Positions 22,971 through 36,206 are shown, numbered from the stretch's first letter. The stretch is DNA of 64,000 bases from Eucalyptus grandis (GCF_016545825.1 NC_052618.1:5199398-5263397); one strand, 5' to 3'. Translations and numbers: made by a program. Notes: a model not told the origin generated them from the letters alone.

Positions 22971-23739
22971 GTATTCCCTGCTTACCTTTGTATTTACTCA
23001 TCGCATCGTCAACTCCACGAATTTACAGGGGCTCGAGCCTCATCAAGAGGAAAAGAAAAGTGGAGGGACTTCTGCTGTTTGTGATTGCACGTGTGCCCTT
23101 TGCAGTATGTGATTCCAAAGACAGTGGGGTCGTCATCAGATCTTCGCACTCGCTTTCTAGCCAAACAACCTTGGACATTCCCACGAGTGCACCTACAGTA
23201 GTTCTTGAATATGAAGTGTGGGAAAAATATCAATGACAGCTAGATATAAAGGACAAAGGAAACATAATAAAACTTGTGTGCACTCATAGCCGAGCTATTT
23301 CCAAAGTGCTCAATTATATGTCAAAACTTTAGTAGGCTAAGGAAGAGAAATGTGATAGCAACACAAAAAGCCATTAATAATTGAAATTGTTTTTAGGCGA
23401 TGGTGACATGAGAAAAAGATGGTTGACCATGAAACAACCCATCAAGTATAAGATGATGATCGACACGGCGAAAATGATTGTGCTGCTAAATGATGTCATC
23501 TTTCATCGAGTCTTCTTGTGATTAACTTTCCATATGAGGAAAAATGGGAGAAATCTGTCTACTCCTATCACATTACACAGGAAAAGTATCGAGTTCCTTC
23601 CTTTTAGCGTTCAAGGACGTGGCTTATCTCAAGTCCCCCAATGCAACATGTTGGAGATGAATTTGGAGTAGGATTGAGAAAGGCAAGATCATTAAAGGGG
23701 GTTTACTTTGAACTATGGATAATGTTCTAGTGAATCATT

Positions 23740-24420
23740 TGTTGGGAAAATATAACTTCAAATTGGGTAGAACAATGAAGTCGGATATTTAGAATAATCA
23801 AGTCAAACTTTGAGACGTGATATCACTTTTTTTAAGGATTTATTTGCCCCACAACGTTCCTAACTTTTTTTTAAGGATTTATTTGTCTCACATCATTGTT
23901 AATGGTTACCGGCAAATTTCCTCAAGGATACAACAAAGTCTCAAATGAGAATACTAGATAACAATTGTAATATTTCTCTAGAGTCTCTCATGGAAAATAA
24001 TTAGAAATAATGACTGTAGTTTCTTTCGAATGGAAAACGAAAAAATGAAAGAAGATGTGTGTTTGATCTAAACAAACGTATTTATCTTTGTCTTTCAAAT
24101 AGAGGCAACCCTTCAAAATGTTGTAAAAGGAATAAAGGCAACCTTTCGGGAAATGTTGCAAAATGAATAAGTACATCTCATTACATTGAAAAGACATAAA
24201 AATTCGGAATTAAATAAATAAAAAATAATCGTAACTTTTCGTCAACGGTGTACTATTTTAACAAGATTTATAATTAATTTTTATAGAAATAAATCTGAAT
24301 TTTTAATAAATAAAAATAATGATCGCCGGTTAGTGTTAAATCTCATCCACATGCGCACTCACATCTTTTTGATGTGAGACAAGATACCTCTTCATTTGTT
24401 TTATACACAAACTACCAACA
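23740..24420. repeat. 3' LTR of the PPR-carrying element
   Basis: 681 bp, ends TG...CA in element orientation. It aligns throughout with 27950-28575 with moderate divergence, so the insertion is not recent. Confidence 0.85.
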
Positions 24421-24962
24421 ATCCCCACTTTTGTTTATAAAACAAAAACGAGAAATAAAATGTTAAAAATATATAGCTAAAATTTCCATGAGATTAATAT
24501 ATATATACATAAAAGTCTCTTTTGACTTAAACATTTACTTAGTGTGAGTATCTCAAAGTTCTACCAAGTGACAAGTAGACTTTTATATAATAGAACCGGA
24601 CATACCGCACATATACTAATTTCTTGTTTCACAAGAAGTTCTATATTACTCCACACTATTATGGCCTTGTGCTTGATTCTGTTTCATGAGCTCTTTAGAA
24701 AGTAACTATAGTAAGAAATGGCACCACTTCTAAGCTCATATAAGTGAAGTATTGTATTTTTGTTACTATCAACACATTACAAGTGTGTATTATACTTCAT
24801 TAATAATTCAATTTAACCTACAAAACGTAACAGACGATACCGATTTCTCATATCAAGGTTACGTCAATATCAAACAATCACATTCAATAACTTGTTATTA
24901 CTTATTAAACCTTAGAATTAATAATGTTCTAGAAAAAAGTTAGGTTACCGTTATTGGTGATT

Positions 24963-25830
24963 TTAATTAAAGGGTTTCAGCCCCGTTTCTTGTGAGATTA
25001 TTATTATCATGTCTCTTGTTAAAGCATTCATCAAAGAATCGGTAAGATTATTACTTGACCTCACGTGGACACTTGTTATGGTACCATCTTTAATCAGTTG
25101 TTTCATATATTCATGTCTTAGACTAATATATCTAGACTTACCATTATAGGAGCTATTATAGGCTCTTGCTAAAGTAACCTGACTATCACAGTGGATAGAA
25201 ATATGAGGCATAAGACTATGCCATAATTTGATATTCAACAACAAATTCATAGTCCATTCAGCCTCTTTCCGAAATTCTGCTAAAACAACGATTCAAATTT
25301 CATAGTTGAGTGAATTATGCACATTTGTTTCTTGCTCACTCAAGAAACAACACATTCACGTAATGTGAAAATCCATCCAGAAGTTTCATTTCCCACACTT
25401 ATAATCCGACTAACATTGGTGTATAATTCTAATACAACTGAATAATTATTATAGAACAATCACAAATTTATAGTCTTCTTAAGATAACCCAACGTTCTAT
25501 ATTTGGATTATTAATATACTTACTCAACTTGCATAATATCAAATCTAATATAATGCATTGCATACATTAAAGACCTTATAGCACTAGTATATTTAAATTG
25601 TACTACTACTCTACCAGTATTATAATTTAATTTAATACTAAATCAAATGGAGTACACATTTTTTTGAAGCCAAGATGTTTAAATTTATTTAAAATCTTTT
25701 CTATGTCATCACTTTGACTTAAAGAATAACCCCCATTATTTTTTAATTTTAACACCCAATAAGGTATCTACTTCACTCAAATCTTTCATTTTAAAATGAA
25801 AGTTAGATACCTTTTGTCTTAATGACTCCA
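24963..25830 (-). pseudogene. Copia RNase H / reverse transcriptase remnant
   Basis: Minus-strand frame 25250-24963 reads ISIHCDSQVTLARAYNSSYN, then KSRYISLRHEYMKQL, typical of the Copia RNase H C-terminus. Upstream, in broken frames (25830-25640), are SDDIEKILNKFKHLGFKK and a PFD-like motif from the region between reverse transcriptase and RNase H. Multiple stops. Confidence 0.75.
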
Positions 25831-26439
25831 ATCACATTGGCTCCATAGTCCCCTTCATATACCCCCACTTCAAGTATATTTCAAGAGGCAATTAATCGAA
25901 ATTATGCATCATCAAATTTTCATGCTTAATGAAATCCATACATCAAAATAGAAAACCAATGCAATTCTACTCTTTTGGCTCATTTATGCTAGTCCTTAGA
26001 ATCAAATCTATGAGGGGCAAGGACAGCAAATAGAACACATTAGAACCAAACAAGGGACACCCGAAAAACCCATTCAATATCTCTAGATTGCCTCCATAAA
26101 TAGAGGACTACATATCAGCCCATGCATGTAACAACATTCTCTAAGAATTCAATAAATGCGAGCGAATGGAGTATCGAGGTATCAAAAGTGCATAAACTGG
26201 AATTAAGAGAGGTAAAAATAAATACCAGCAATTCTAGGAATGGAATCAACAACATCATATAATCCGAAACCTTCTAAAAGGTATAATCAGAGCCATACCT
26301 CATTTCTTCATGATATTAAATTTACGGAAGCTCTCATATCATCCTTCTCAAGACCCCACTGACAGTACCATTGTGTTACAAATGCAACTGGAACAACTCT
26401 GAGTTGAGCACCGTCAAATGGCTAACTTTGGCTAATATC

Positions 26440-27536
26440 CTTGGGACTGACCGATAACATTATCTTTCTCTTCTAGATTTTGAAATATTCCCAAAGCATC
26501 GTCCAGGAATCCCGGTGTTGGGTAAGAATCAACCACAGCTCCTCCTACAATAACATCATTTTCTAAACCAACTTTAACAATTTGGCCATGACACAATTTT
26601 GCCAAGCCGACATCCAATGTGTCGGTCGCTAGCTTTGCAAGGATCGCGTAAGTCAAACGATTGGGCTGGACACCACACTGTATCATCTGACAAAATAACT
26701 GAATAGCTACCTCTTTCAATATAGAGGCCAAGAACAGAAGTACTGCAGAACCCATCAGACTCAAACCCGCATTTGAGTAACTGTGCACGGATGAGCATTC
26801 CCATCGTGAAGTCACGAGTAAGTCTACACGCCTTAAGCGCCACGGGGAAACCAAATTCATTCGGCCTCACGCCCGTCCGGCACATAAGAGCGTACAACCG
26901 CAAAGCAAGCTCGTACTGGCCGTTGCTCATGTACGAGGAAATCATGCCGGTCCAAGACACCAAATTGCGTTCCCGCTTCACTTCCCTCAAGCCGTTGACC
27001 TTTTCATCCCGAAGATCGGCCACATTATCACCATCCACCTCTCCGTTCTCTACATAAGAACAATGGGTCGCCATAGCTTCACGAAACGAACCGACGCCGC
27101 TTCCGCCGCCCTGCGAAACCGACAAACCACCGCCCGAATCGGCACCCGCGCCGGTCAAACCGTCGACCGCAAAGCCCGCGTCCGCGTCCTTCCCCGCAAC
27201 AACGCAATTGACCGAATCCGTACAATCGCCTCTCGCCTCATCAGCCATGCCGCCAGCGGGACCGCCCACGTGTACCTCGCCCAGCATCATACGCAGAGGC
27301 CTCGCCGCGTCACCGACACCGCACCGCCCCCGCACCGCGCCCACCTCGAGCGCCGCGCCGCGCTGCCGGAGACCGGACGTTCCAGATCGTGGGTTGCCGG
27401 CGTTCTGGAACGCGAGCTTAAGCGTCCGGACCGACCGGCGTAAACGGAGAGCGAAAGGGGAAGAACCGGCGGTCAATCGCGGCACGGCTATGCTCGTCGC
27501 GAACACTGAAATGGGCCCGGAAACTTCAATGGCCAT
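26440..27536 (-). pseudogene. PPR gene fragment inside the LTR retrotransposon
   Basis: The reading frame from the ATG at 27536 has a Ser/Ala-rich N-terminal region of about 170 residues, then PPR repeats: NLVSWTGMISSYMSNGQYE, LYALMCRTGVRPNEFGF, LLKCGFESDGFCSTSVLGLY. A frameshift near 26700 moves the repeats to another frame (FCQMIQCGVQPNRLTYA, GQIVKVGLENDVIVGGAVVD) that ends at 26432. It looks like a PLS-type organellar RNA-editing or processing factor cut after a few repeats. It lies in the same orientation as the element, between the primer-binding site and the pol remnant, so it appears to be a captured host gene piece. The plus-strand frames at 27063-27756 are antisense shadows. Confidence 0.75.
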
Positions 27537-27924
27537 CAAACGAGAGGGAGAAGAAAGCCGTACGTGCGCGTCTGCAAACCCTAGACCGCGAGGGGGAATT
27601 TTTATTTTATTTTTTTCGTCCTTCCTTCCCCTCCTTGCTTCCTCCTTCCTTCCTTCCTTCTCTTCTTGTCTCTTACTTTGTGTCAGATTCTCCTTCCAGC
27701 GAATTTTCTCTCTCTGCCCTTCTTCCACGCACAAACCCACAATCTCAGCCAACTAGACCAAGGCGGGCTCCAAGTAGACCAAATTATCGTGCAGTCCTCA
27801 CCCCAGCAACAGATTGTCCGCCAAGCATACTCATGAGCAGCCGAGACACACAACCGGGCAACATACGCCAGGACCTTAAGCCTCATCAGCACCTTTTGCT
27901 TCCGACTATAAACTCTGATTCCAT

Positions 27925-28575
27925 TGTTGCACAGTGAAATCCTTAAAATTATTGAGAAAACTATGATTTCGAATTAGGTAGAATAATGAACTCGGATCTA
28001 ATCAAGTCGAACTTAGAGACTCAATATCACTTTCTTTAATAATTTATTTGTTTCACAACGTTATTAATGGTTATCGGTAAATTTCCTCCAAGATATAACA
28101 AAGTTTCAAATGAGAATTCTAATATTTCTTCAGGGCCTCTAATGAAAATTAATTAGAAGCAATAACTGTAATTTATTTCGAAAGAAATCGAAAAAATGAA
28201 AGAAGATTTGTATTTGATCTCAAAACAAACGTATTTTTCAAATAGAGGTAACTTTTCAAAAGGTTGTAAAAAAACAAAAGCAATCTTTCGAGAAATGTTG
28301 CAAAATAAATAAGTACATGTTAAATGTTACATTGAAAAGACATAAAAAAATTCAAAATTAAAAAATAAAAAATAAAAAATAATCGTAACTTTTCATCAAT
28401 AGTTACACTGTTTTAACAAGATTTATAATTAATTTTTTATAAAAATAAGTCCGAATTTTTAATAAATAAAAATAGTAATCATTAGTTAGTGTCAAATCTC
28501 GTTCACGTGTGCACTTATATCTTTTGATGTGGGATAAGGCACATTTTCATTTATTTTATAAACAAACTACCAACA
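27925..28575. repeat. 5' LTR of the PPR-carrying element
   Basis: Partner of 23740-24420. About 25 bases near its inner end are absent from the left LTR; including them puts the LTR edge directly beside the primer-binding site. Confidence 0.8.
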
Positions 28576-29160
28576 TCCTTATGGTGATGGAGCTTCAAGA
28601 CTTGCGAGAGAAATGATTGTCTTTAAACTCACCTTGGATACTTGGCTTCAGGAGATGTCCTCTGACGGTACATCGTCCAAATGTACCCATCCTCAGGTTG
28701 CACATCGAGGTCCGAGGCTGGGGCGACTCGGACCTGCTCTGTCCCCCGAGGCATCATCTTTCTGCAACACATTTGGTTGCCGTCACAAAATCATGCAACA
28801 ATCACGTCCACATTCAAACATCAAGGATACAGTCATGCATGCAACAACAGGAAAAAAATCACATGATTAATTAATTGATTACCTTTTCGTAGGAGTAGAG
28901 TCCGCACTGCTAATCGGGCTCCCGTTGAGCGAAGGGATTTCGGTGAATTCCTTGACAATTTTCTGGAAGTCGCTGCTGCCGCAGTTGATGGTTGTCGCCC
29001 GAACTCGAGCAGACTTCTTGAATTTGGTGCTCTGGTTTGATTTCGATACCCCCGACCTTCGTTCCTGAACCGTTCTCTGGCTGGTGTTGATAGCCTTACC
29101 AAGATTGGTCCTGTCTAGTTCTGGCATTTCTGGCCTCCGTTCTGTGCTGGTGTTGCTCAT

Positions 29161-30654
29161 GGCTCAATTTCGCTCAATGAATGCGTCGATTTGCCTCTCT
29201 TTTCTGCGTATGTGTTTGTTGATTCCCCAAAATCTGTTGAGAAGATTACCCTCAAGAGGGCATGCACCTCATAGAATGGCAGATGAGACTAATAGCCCTT
29301 GAACCAGATAAGGATGATTGACTTTGGCCTCTGATACATCAAATGAGTTACCGACAACGATGAGCTGTAATATTGATAACGTTTGAAAATTGACTTTGGC
29401 CTCTGATACATCAAATGACTACCGACAACGATGAGCTGTAATATTGATAACGTTTTTTTTTTTTTTTTTGGACAATATAATATTGATAACGTTTGAAAAT
29501 TCATAAACGCATTAAATGGGGGCACTGATGTGCACACACTCCCACTAATTTGTGTAAGTCGGTCCTTATACAACATGGACGTGTCCGCAACTAATTTTTA
29601 CTTCTTGTTATTGGAATCGATATCATTAAGAGTAGAACTAGCTTTTGGCCAACTCAGTCATGTTGCGAGTAGTTGATGAGCTCAAATGATCTAATTCATA
29701 CCGAAGCTTACGATTGGTTTTATAGTTAAGAGGGTCAATATTCGAACATCATTAGATTTTCTCATCAAAATAATGAGTCTATCTAAAGCTTACAATGCAT
29801 CATTACATAAAAAATATTGTGATTGAATCTTTTGCTTACAATGGGCCTTCACAATTCACCCAAATCTACAACAAATGTAAATTTATTGGACGTCATTTAC
29901 TCATATTCATGATAGGTCTATGTATTTTTGGGAGCGAACTCAGGAAATCGAGTATATTTACCTGAACATATTATGAGCTCATTTAGTATTGGGAAACCTA
30001 CAAGATCCATTCTTTCTATCTATATTAGCAATGTGTTCTTCCTATATACTGTGAAGATGAGCCAAAAAGAGCTCGTTTATGTCCATTGACAGATTTGTTA
30101 GTCGATCTAATTTTTCAAGAGAGCGCGATATAATTCATATTAATGGGGGCATGTAATTTTCCGTCATTGGAGGGCTCAGAGGGCCCATAGTCATCCCTCT
30201 AAAGATCCAGGATTATACCCATTACAATTGGGCCTTAACTGTAGCATTAAGGCCCTTACTTGGCCCAATCTTGTTTTGCGCCTGTTTTGTGCCCAACCGT
30301 CCCTCGACCACAGCCCATTGCTCTTGGTCCTTAATTGGCTGGTCCCTAAATGGGCGGGTGACTAGGCCCATTGGCCGAATATTTTGAGCACTAGCTGAGC
30401 TGATGTAACCCAAAATTGGGCTTTAATTGGCCAATGCACAATTTATGAAGACTCCTGGGCTGGTTTTAGGTCTTGATTGGGCCCATGAATCCCAAAAAAG
30501 GCCCATCCTGTGGGTGTACCTTGGACTGAAGGCCCATATTGAGGCATGTGGGTCAAACGAGTTGGGCCCATCCTCAACGGGCCTTCATCGACAGGATGTT
30601 TGGGCCTTAATTAAGCCCACGAAGTCAAATTGGGCCCATCATCAATGAGCCTTT
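29161..30654. other. Spacer upstream of WRKY C1
   Basis: The first 150 bases match the flank of unit C before the N gap. A 75-85-bp tandem duplication (gacaacgatgagctgtaata repeated) lies at about 29320-29500. GGCCCA/TGGGCC-rich sequence lies at 30190-30650. No gene seen. Confidence 0.5.
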
Positions 30655-32427
30655 AGTATCCTTGACTATGGACGTTCACGAAAGTGAGTTCACCTTCTTG
30701 AACTCTACTTATTACGTTCTCAGTTTGTGCATCGACATGGTGAATGATTTGATTTCTTTTGTTTCTTTTACCACATTGCCAGAGTGTAGATTCATCTGAG
30801 CCGTGTATTCGAATTGTTTAGCACTTCAAGGTTTTCTCTAGAATTTTTTAAGATAATATAAGTCGATTAAAAAGAGTGATCTTGTACATTTTCAGCAATG
30901 AATTGGGTGGTGGTCTTCCATCCTGAGGACCATCCTTCGCCTAAGAGGCTTTTGCTGGGTTCGGACTTACTGGAGTCATTAACTTCAGAATCCTACAGCC
31001 CGGACACACTCCTAGTACTATGGCAAGACATTGTATCGTCCCACTGTGGTCGCAAAAGATACATTACGTACGTTTTGTTTAGAAATTCAATAATTTTAAT
31101 GACTAAAGTCTAAAAGCAATTGATTGATGACAAATTAAAGCATGAAATCCAACTTCAAATTAAAAGTTAATGGATTCTGATGTGCCTTGAGAAGTCTCAA
31201 GGACTATGTAAGATTCGAATTACGTAAACAAAAGAGTGCACAAATAATTGAAACAAAAAAGGAAATTGCAAGGAACTTATATTGATTAGAAAAGATAGCT
31301 TTAATTTTTGGGTGCATGCCTACTTGATGATTGGATTTGAACAAAAAACTTATCGATGGAAATCATGACTGCATAGAGAACGTAAAAAGCTTAAAGGACT
31401 TGACTGGAAGATTTTATAATCAAACACAAATAACAGAACTTAGGAAATCTAATCTGCTTCGAATTTGAATTCAAAACTAAAGCAGATTCTAATTTGAATG
31501 ATCTTAAAAATTTGGCTTCTTGATTGATGCACAATTCTTGTCCCTAGTGCATTGCCTGTGTTAAATGTCTTGAGGGATATAGGTGCCATCCTTGATTGTT
31601 CCTATATCTCTAATGAGTCATTCCATTATGCACCGTAACCTTCCTCCGTATCTCTAACTGTCTTTTGACTTATGTATTGATGACTTGTAACTGCTTCAAA
31701 TCCTTTTGGAAACAATTCTTCCTTGGTTGATGGATCCTTCTCGACTTATACTTCAACTTCCTTTCATATTTTGAGTTAATCGAGCATCGACATGTGTCAT
31801 GAACTCTAAACTTTCTCAATTGGAAACTCGCTATGATGAGCTTTTAGACATTCCATCCATGGGTTTCGTTGGTTGACGAGCTAGTTTAGGCATTTTATTG
31901 AGTAGGTGTTATGGATTAACTATATTGTTATGACCTAATTTGGGCAAGAAGGTTCTCATATTTAGGCTCATATTTGGGCCTGGTGTCAACGCATTAACAA
32001 GTTTTCAGTTGGCTTTTTGAATTAATACTCATTTTGATCGCGTATTGTAAATATAGTGAAAGCCAAATACAATTGAAGATTTCTAGCTAATGACCTATCT
32101 TACAAATTGTAAAATGTTGCTGCATTGGCTTTTTCATCAAGAAGGTCACCAATCACGTAGGAAGGCACAAGCCTATTGGGTGCTGCGTCGAGCCTCAAAA
32201 TGTATCTGGACTGGACCAAGTCAGGCCCATTGACCTTAATGGGCTGGCCCAAGCTTGACAAATTATTCTTTTTATATGGATTTAGCCTTGGAAGCTGAAT
32301 TAATTGGTTCGGGCCCATATCAAGTGACCCAAGCTAGCCCAATGGCGGGCCAACCCCAATGGCCGACCGTTGGCCCTACATATAAGTGACTGTCAAGACC
32401 AAAAGGAAAATTTTGGATCTTTATTAA

Positions 32428-33172
32428 GGTCATTTGTTGTTTTGGGAATGCGTTTCTTACAAATGCAAATATCGTGTGGTAAAATTTGCATTGAGATACA
32501 ACTTTGGCTAAAATACCGTTTGGTAAAATTTGCATTTGTAAATGGCTTTTATTAAATTAAAAAAAACAAAAAAAACATTTGTATTTTTTTTTTTTAAAGT
32601 TCAGCCATCGGACCGCTGGATTTGGCACTGGATGGCCAGGCATGACCCCTGTGCAAACGTTCTTGAGTATTTTTTTTTTTTTGAAGTTCGGCCATCGGAC
32701 CGCCGGATCTAGCGATCGAATGGCTAGGCGCAACCCTGACGACTGTCGCTTGGGGTCGCGTGACCCAGGCGAACGTAGCTGGGGTCGCGGTCGCCTGGGG
32801 TCGCGCACCCCAAGCAACTGTTGCTTGAGGTCTGGCGATGGTCGCCGGGGTCGGGCGACCCTTAGGCGGTGGTCGCCGGCACCTCGCCGGCGCGCGCGAC
32901 CCCTTGGCCGGTGGTTGTCGGCCTCCGGTCAGCTTTTTCGTGGTGGTGTGTGGTGATTTTGGAGAAGATGAATAGTACCGAACTTGTAATCCGGAGATGC
33001 AACTTCCCAAAGTACCTTCGGAGTTACATTGGGCTAAAGGCCCTTAGAGCCATCTGGAGATGCAATTGCATCTCGCCAAAGTCGCCCAAAAAACCGAACT
33101 AAACACGTTTGCGTTTGGCCAAGGGACTTTAGAGCCCAAAGGAGCTTTCCAAATGCCCAACCAAACAGGGCC
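32428..33172. mobile_element. PIF/Harbinger-like non-autonomous element
   Basis: Left end GGTCATTTGTTGTTTTGGG and right end, reversed, GGCCCTGTTTGGTTGGGC are similar. Flanked by taa on both sides (32425-32427 and 33173-33175). Absent from copy A. The interior is GC-rich (32690-32940) with no transposase. Superfamily is inferred from the TAA duplication and GG..TGTTTGG ends. Confidence 0.5.
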
Positions 33173-33399
33173 TAAGTGGCCCTTGCTCTCGCTCTTCACC
33201 ATTTTCCAACTTCTAAATGCTCTTGCTTTCTAAAATTGTTTGTCAATTTCATTTATTTCCTTTTCCCCAACAACGACATTCTAAATATATAATGAAGAAC
33301 AATAACTACAATCATGTCCAATCATTCCAATTCAATCTAGATTTGCCATGTACTTAAAAGCAAAACTTGTTCACTGAATTCCGTGACAATGTACATAAG

Positions 33400-33910
33400 T
33401 TGGCTTTGCCCTTACAACAAATTGAATTCGACGATGACTAGATCGTTGATTGGGAAGAGTTGCACAGGTGAGCACTCAAAGGTAGTCCCTACCAAAATGC
33501 TTTCTTGGAGGATACCCGTATCCACTACGAAAACCCCAAGCAACTACGGATCTAGTTTCGCAGAGAAGAGCTTTTGGTCCCAGAAGATAATTTGGATCAA
33601 TGCAATGATGTCAAAAAGGACATTTGCACGATATGAAGCGGTGTATTAAAAGGTGAACCGTCAAGTGGGACGAGCCACTTGAGGAGGCACAAATATTGAC
33701 ATGAGGAAGAGATGTCCAAGGTCAGGAGGAGCTTTTCATGTGCAACGTAGCATGCAAAAACCCCGTTCAAGCATGACGAGGCAAGGAATAAGTGGGAGCA
33801 TGCATATTATCGTCTTATCACCAAGCAACCTTTTGGTTTTGCTGAAGATCCCTACTTTGTGCGCTATGCGCAAATAGCTCTATAACTTCAATTCAGGCCC
33901 ATTCTTTAGA
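33400..33910 (+). pseudogene. hAT transposase remnant with BED finger (copy B)
   Basis: Duplicate of 10530-11045. The finger is broken by a stop (tgcacgatatga), but the downstream WEHAYYRLITKQPFGFAEDP stretch is preserved better than in copy A. Multiple lesions. Confidence 0.6.
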
Positions 33911-36206
33911 TGATAAACACAAAAAAAAAAAAAAAACTATAATTAATTGTACAGAGAAAAATGACGTTATTTGCTGCCAATGAGTAAGTTTCAAGTTTCT
34001 TTAACTTGTAATTTATGGATTAGCCCTATGAATGACGCATACTGTATCGTTATTGACCATTGGGTCAATGATGAGTGTGAATTATATCACGGAACTCTTA
34101 CATTTAAGATGTAAATATTCCGACATATTTCCTGAAATGTAATTACTAAAATAATGAGAGATGTCAATTAGTTTGACATTCTATAAAGTTTTTAGTATCA
34201 CGCTAGATAATGTCCATATGAACACTTTCCTAATATGGAGTCTTGTCCAATAGCTAAATCCAATTTACTTTGGATATTCTTCCACATGTGATGTGTATGC
34301 ATGCAAGACGATATTTGTAGTTTTACAAGTCTATGGCACAGGGAAGGGCAAGCTGAAAACTCACTGGTAGTAAGAACACATAGAATTCAATGTGCAAGAT
34401 ATTGAAGGAGACATGCAAGGAGATGCGTGTGTTGACATTCTAAGGCTCCGTTTGTCAACATTTTTATTTCTCCAAATTTTTGTTCTTTTATTCTTTGGAA
34501 CCAAAAAAAGAACATAAATCCTTTTGATAATGTTAGCCAAATTTTCTACTCCTTGGAATAGAAAAGTAGTATGGAATCGATTTGGAATAGAAATAAGAAG
34601 TATAAAAACGTTACTTCTTCTTTCAAGAAACAATTTCTGGAATAAGTCATTCTTTTCTTTTCTTCTTCTTCCTCTTTTAACCAGTCACCACAGTTGGTTG
34701 CCGCCTGCCATCACCGGATAGAGGAGGAAGATGAAGAAGAGGGGGAAAAAAGAAAAGAAAAACATAAACAAAAGAAAAATTCAAAAAAAAATTAAAAAAA
34801 ATTCTACATTACAAAAAAAATTAGAAGTGGTACCAAATGCATTTATGTTCTTTTTCTATTCTAGAAATAAAAATTTTGTATAGTTATTAAACACGTTCTT
34901 TTACTTAAATACTGCTCCAGAGAATATAAATAATAACAAAAACTATTCTTAAAAAGGAAATTATTTTTCATAATAGAAATATTACCAAACATACCTTAAT
35001 TCACCGCTCATAGCAGAAGTGCCATATCCGGTCATTGACACGACAAGATGAAATGATCGTTGAAAGTTTTCCTCGATTAATTTTATTATTATTTTAGTAT
35101 TTTGAAAAAAATTAGTCCAACTTTAAAAAAAAAAATTCATTAAAAAATTTAAATTACTTAAAAACGGGCCCTTGCCAAGCCATGCCCAGTGGCAGCTCCT
35201 ATAGATTACATATTGAACTTATTAAAAGCTTGGAAGTTAGTTTTCTATCAGAAAATGCTAAATACTTGGATATATATTGGTGATAGTTGAAACTTGTTCT
35301 AATATATAAAGATACCAATCCCTATGAAAGAGCTCTCATCATCAGATGCACTCGTCATATTACTTGATTTACTGATGATGCCAGTCATCTATTTGTATAG
35401 ATAAATTAACCATTAAAAAACAGTCAAAAATAATTCTGTCTTGTGGAGTGCTAATAGTTGACCACAAATAGAATTTATTAGATGGACATTGAGAGTTATG
35501 TTTTTTTCATATGAAAGAGGCTTTAGTCACGTACAAGTGTTGCTATTTTCTTAGAGGAAGTTGCTAATCACATGTCTAATAGCCAGTGATGTTATAAATT
35601 GCCAACGAGAAATATTCTTCTGTGGCTGTTGCCTACCGAGATAGATAAGCGATGGTTATACTGCCGCAGACAAGGACTTAGGAGAGTGAATAGTGTCTCT
35701 GACTAGGAGACTCAACTCTCAGTTCTAATAACAGGAAGTGAGACTGCTTTGTTTGTGAATGGAATACGAGCTTCTAACCAATCCGGCTAAACAAGCAGAA
35801 TAGAAAGCTCTTCTGCATTCCGTGCGGCGTCGTACCAAGGGTTGGCATTCTAATGTCCAGGTTGATTGCTTTTAGCAAAATCCAACAAACTAAAAAATTT
35901 CCTTCAAGTGCAGATCTCCCATTCCACTATTTATCATTACTTCAACCAACCTGATGATGGCCATTCAAGCCCTGCCCAGTTATTCTTTATCTCAGGGTCC
36001 TCTCTTTGAACAACAGGAAAAAAACAGTGGGAAGAAACTTATAAACCTCAGAAAAGTCGACTAGTAAGGCCTGCCATTGGGTAGGCAGGAGTTATCAAAG
36101 TTTAAACTACCGATATTGATTCGATATAATAGTCATTAAGCAACTGAAGTTCCTACTGACCTGTTAAGCAGTTCCAACAGTTAGACTCACACGCATGCAC
36201 GCAGAG
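33911..36206. other. AT-rich spacer downstream of NLR-B
   Basis: Collinear with 11046-13474 but without the microsatellites and inverted-end stretch. The last few hundred bases match the 3' flank of NLR-A. No gene seen. Confidence 0.5.

Larger units (their letters stand above)
23740..28575 (-). mobile_element. Copia-type LTR retrotransposon carrying a PPR gene fragment
   Basis: The left LTR is 23740-24420 (TGTTGG...CCAACA) and the right LTR is about 27925-28575. Flanking pentamers tcatt (23735-23739) and tcctt (28576-28580) fit a 5-bp target duplication. Unit C shows the empty site (gaatccttgtgg near 48706). On the minus strand a polypurine tract (aaaagtggggat) abuts the 3' LTR. A primer-binding site TGGAATCAGAG lies next to the 5' LTR, near 27924-27914. 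Inside are, in element order, a PPR gene fragment and only the end of a Copia pol. Gag, protease and integrase are missing, so the element is non-autonomous. Confidence 0.85.
23010..29160 (-). pseudogene. Group III WRKY gene C1, split and disabled
   Basis: Exon 1 (29160-28883, ATG, MSNTSTERRPEM) ends TPTKR. Exon 2 (28761-28633, 129 bp) carries DGYIWTMYRQRTSPEAKYPR, where WRKYGQK has become WTMYRQR. Exon 3 (about 23204-23010) has NYCRCTRGNVQGC and GHTC, the C-x7-C / H-x-C finger of group III. Three lesions are visible: a 4.8-kb LTR element sits in intron 2; the exon 3 acceptor CAG|G has become CAAG (23205), shifting the only AG by one base; and exon 3 is cut at about 23020 where it meets sequence shared with the group I WRKY modules. 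Exon 1 lacks 76 codons, including the coiled coil present in C2. It is near-identical to unit C at 48.7-49.3 kb. Confidence 0.85.

Noticed and set aside
27063..27756. GC-rich plus-strand frames
   Set aside because: Antisense of the PPR fragment and its leader; the minus strand shows PPR repeats.
23010..29160. A PPR gene nested naturally in a WRKY intron
   Set aside because: The PPR fragment lies between matched LTRs with target duplications, and unit C has the empty site, so it came with the element.
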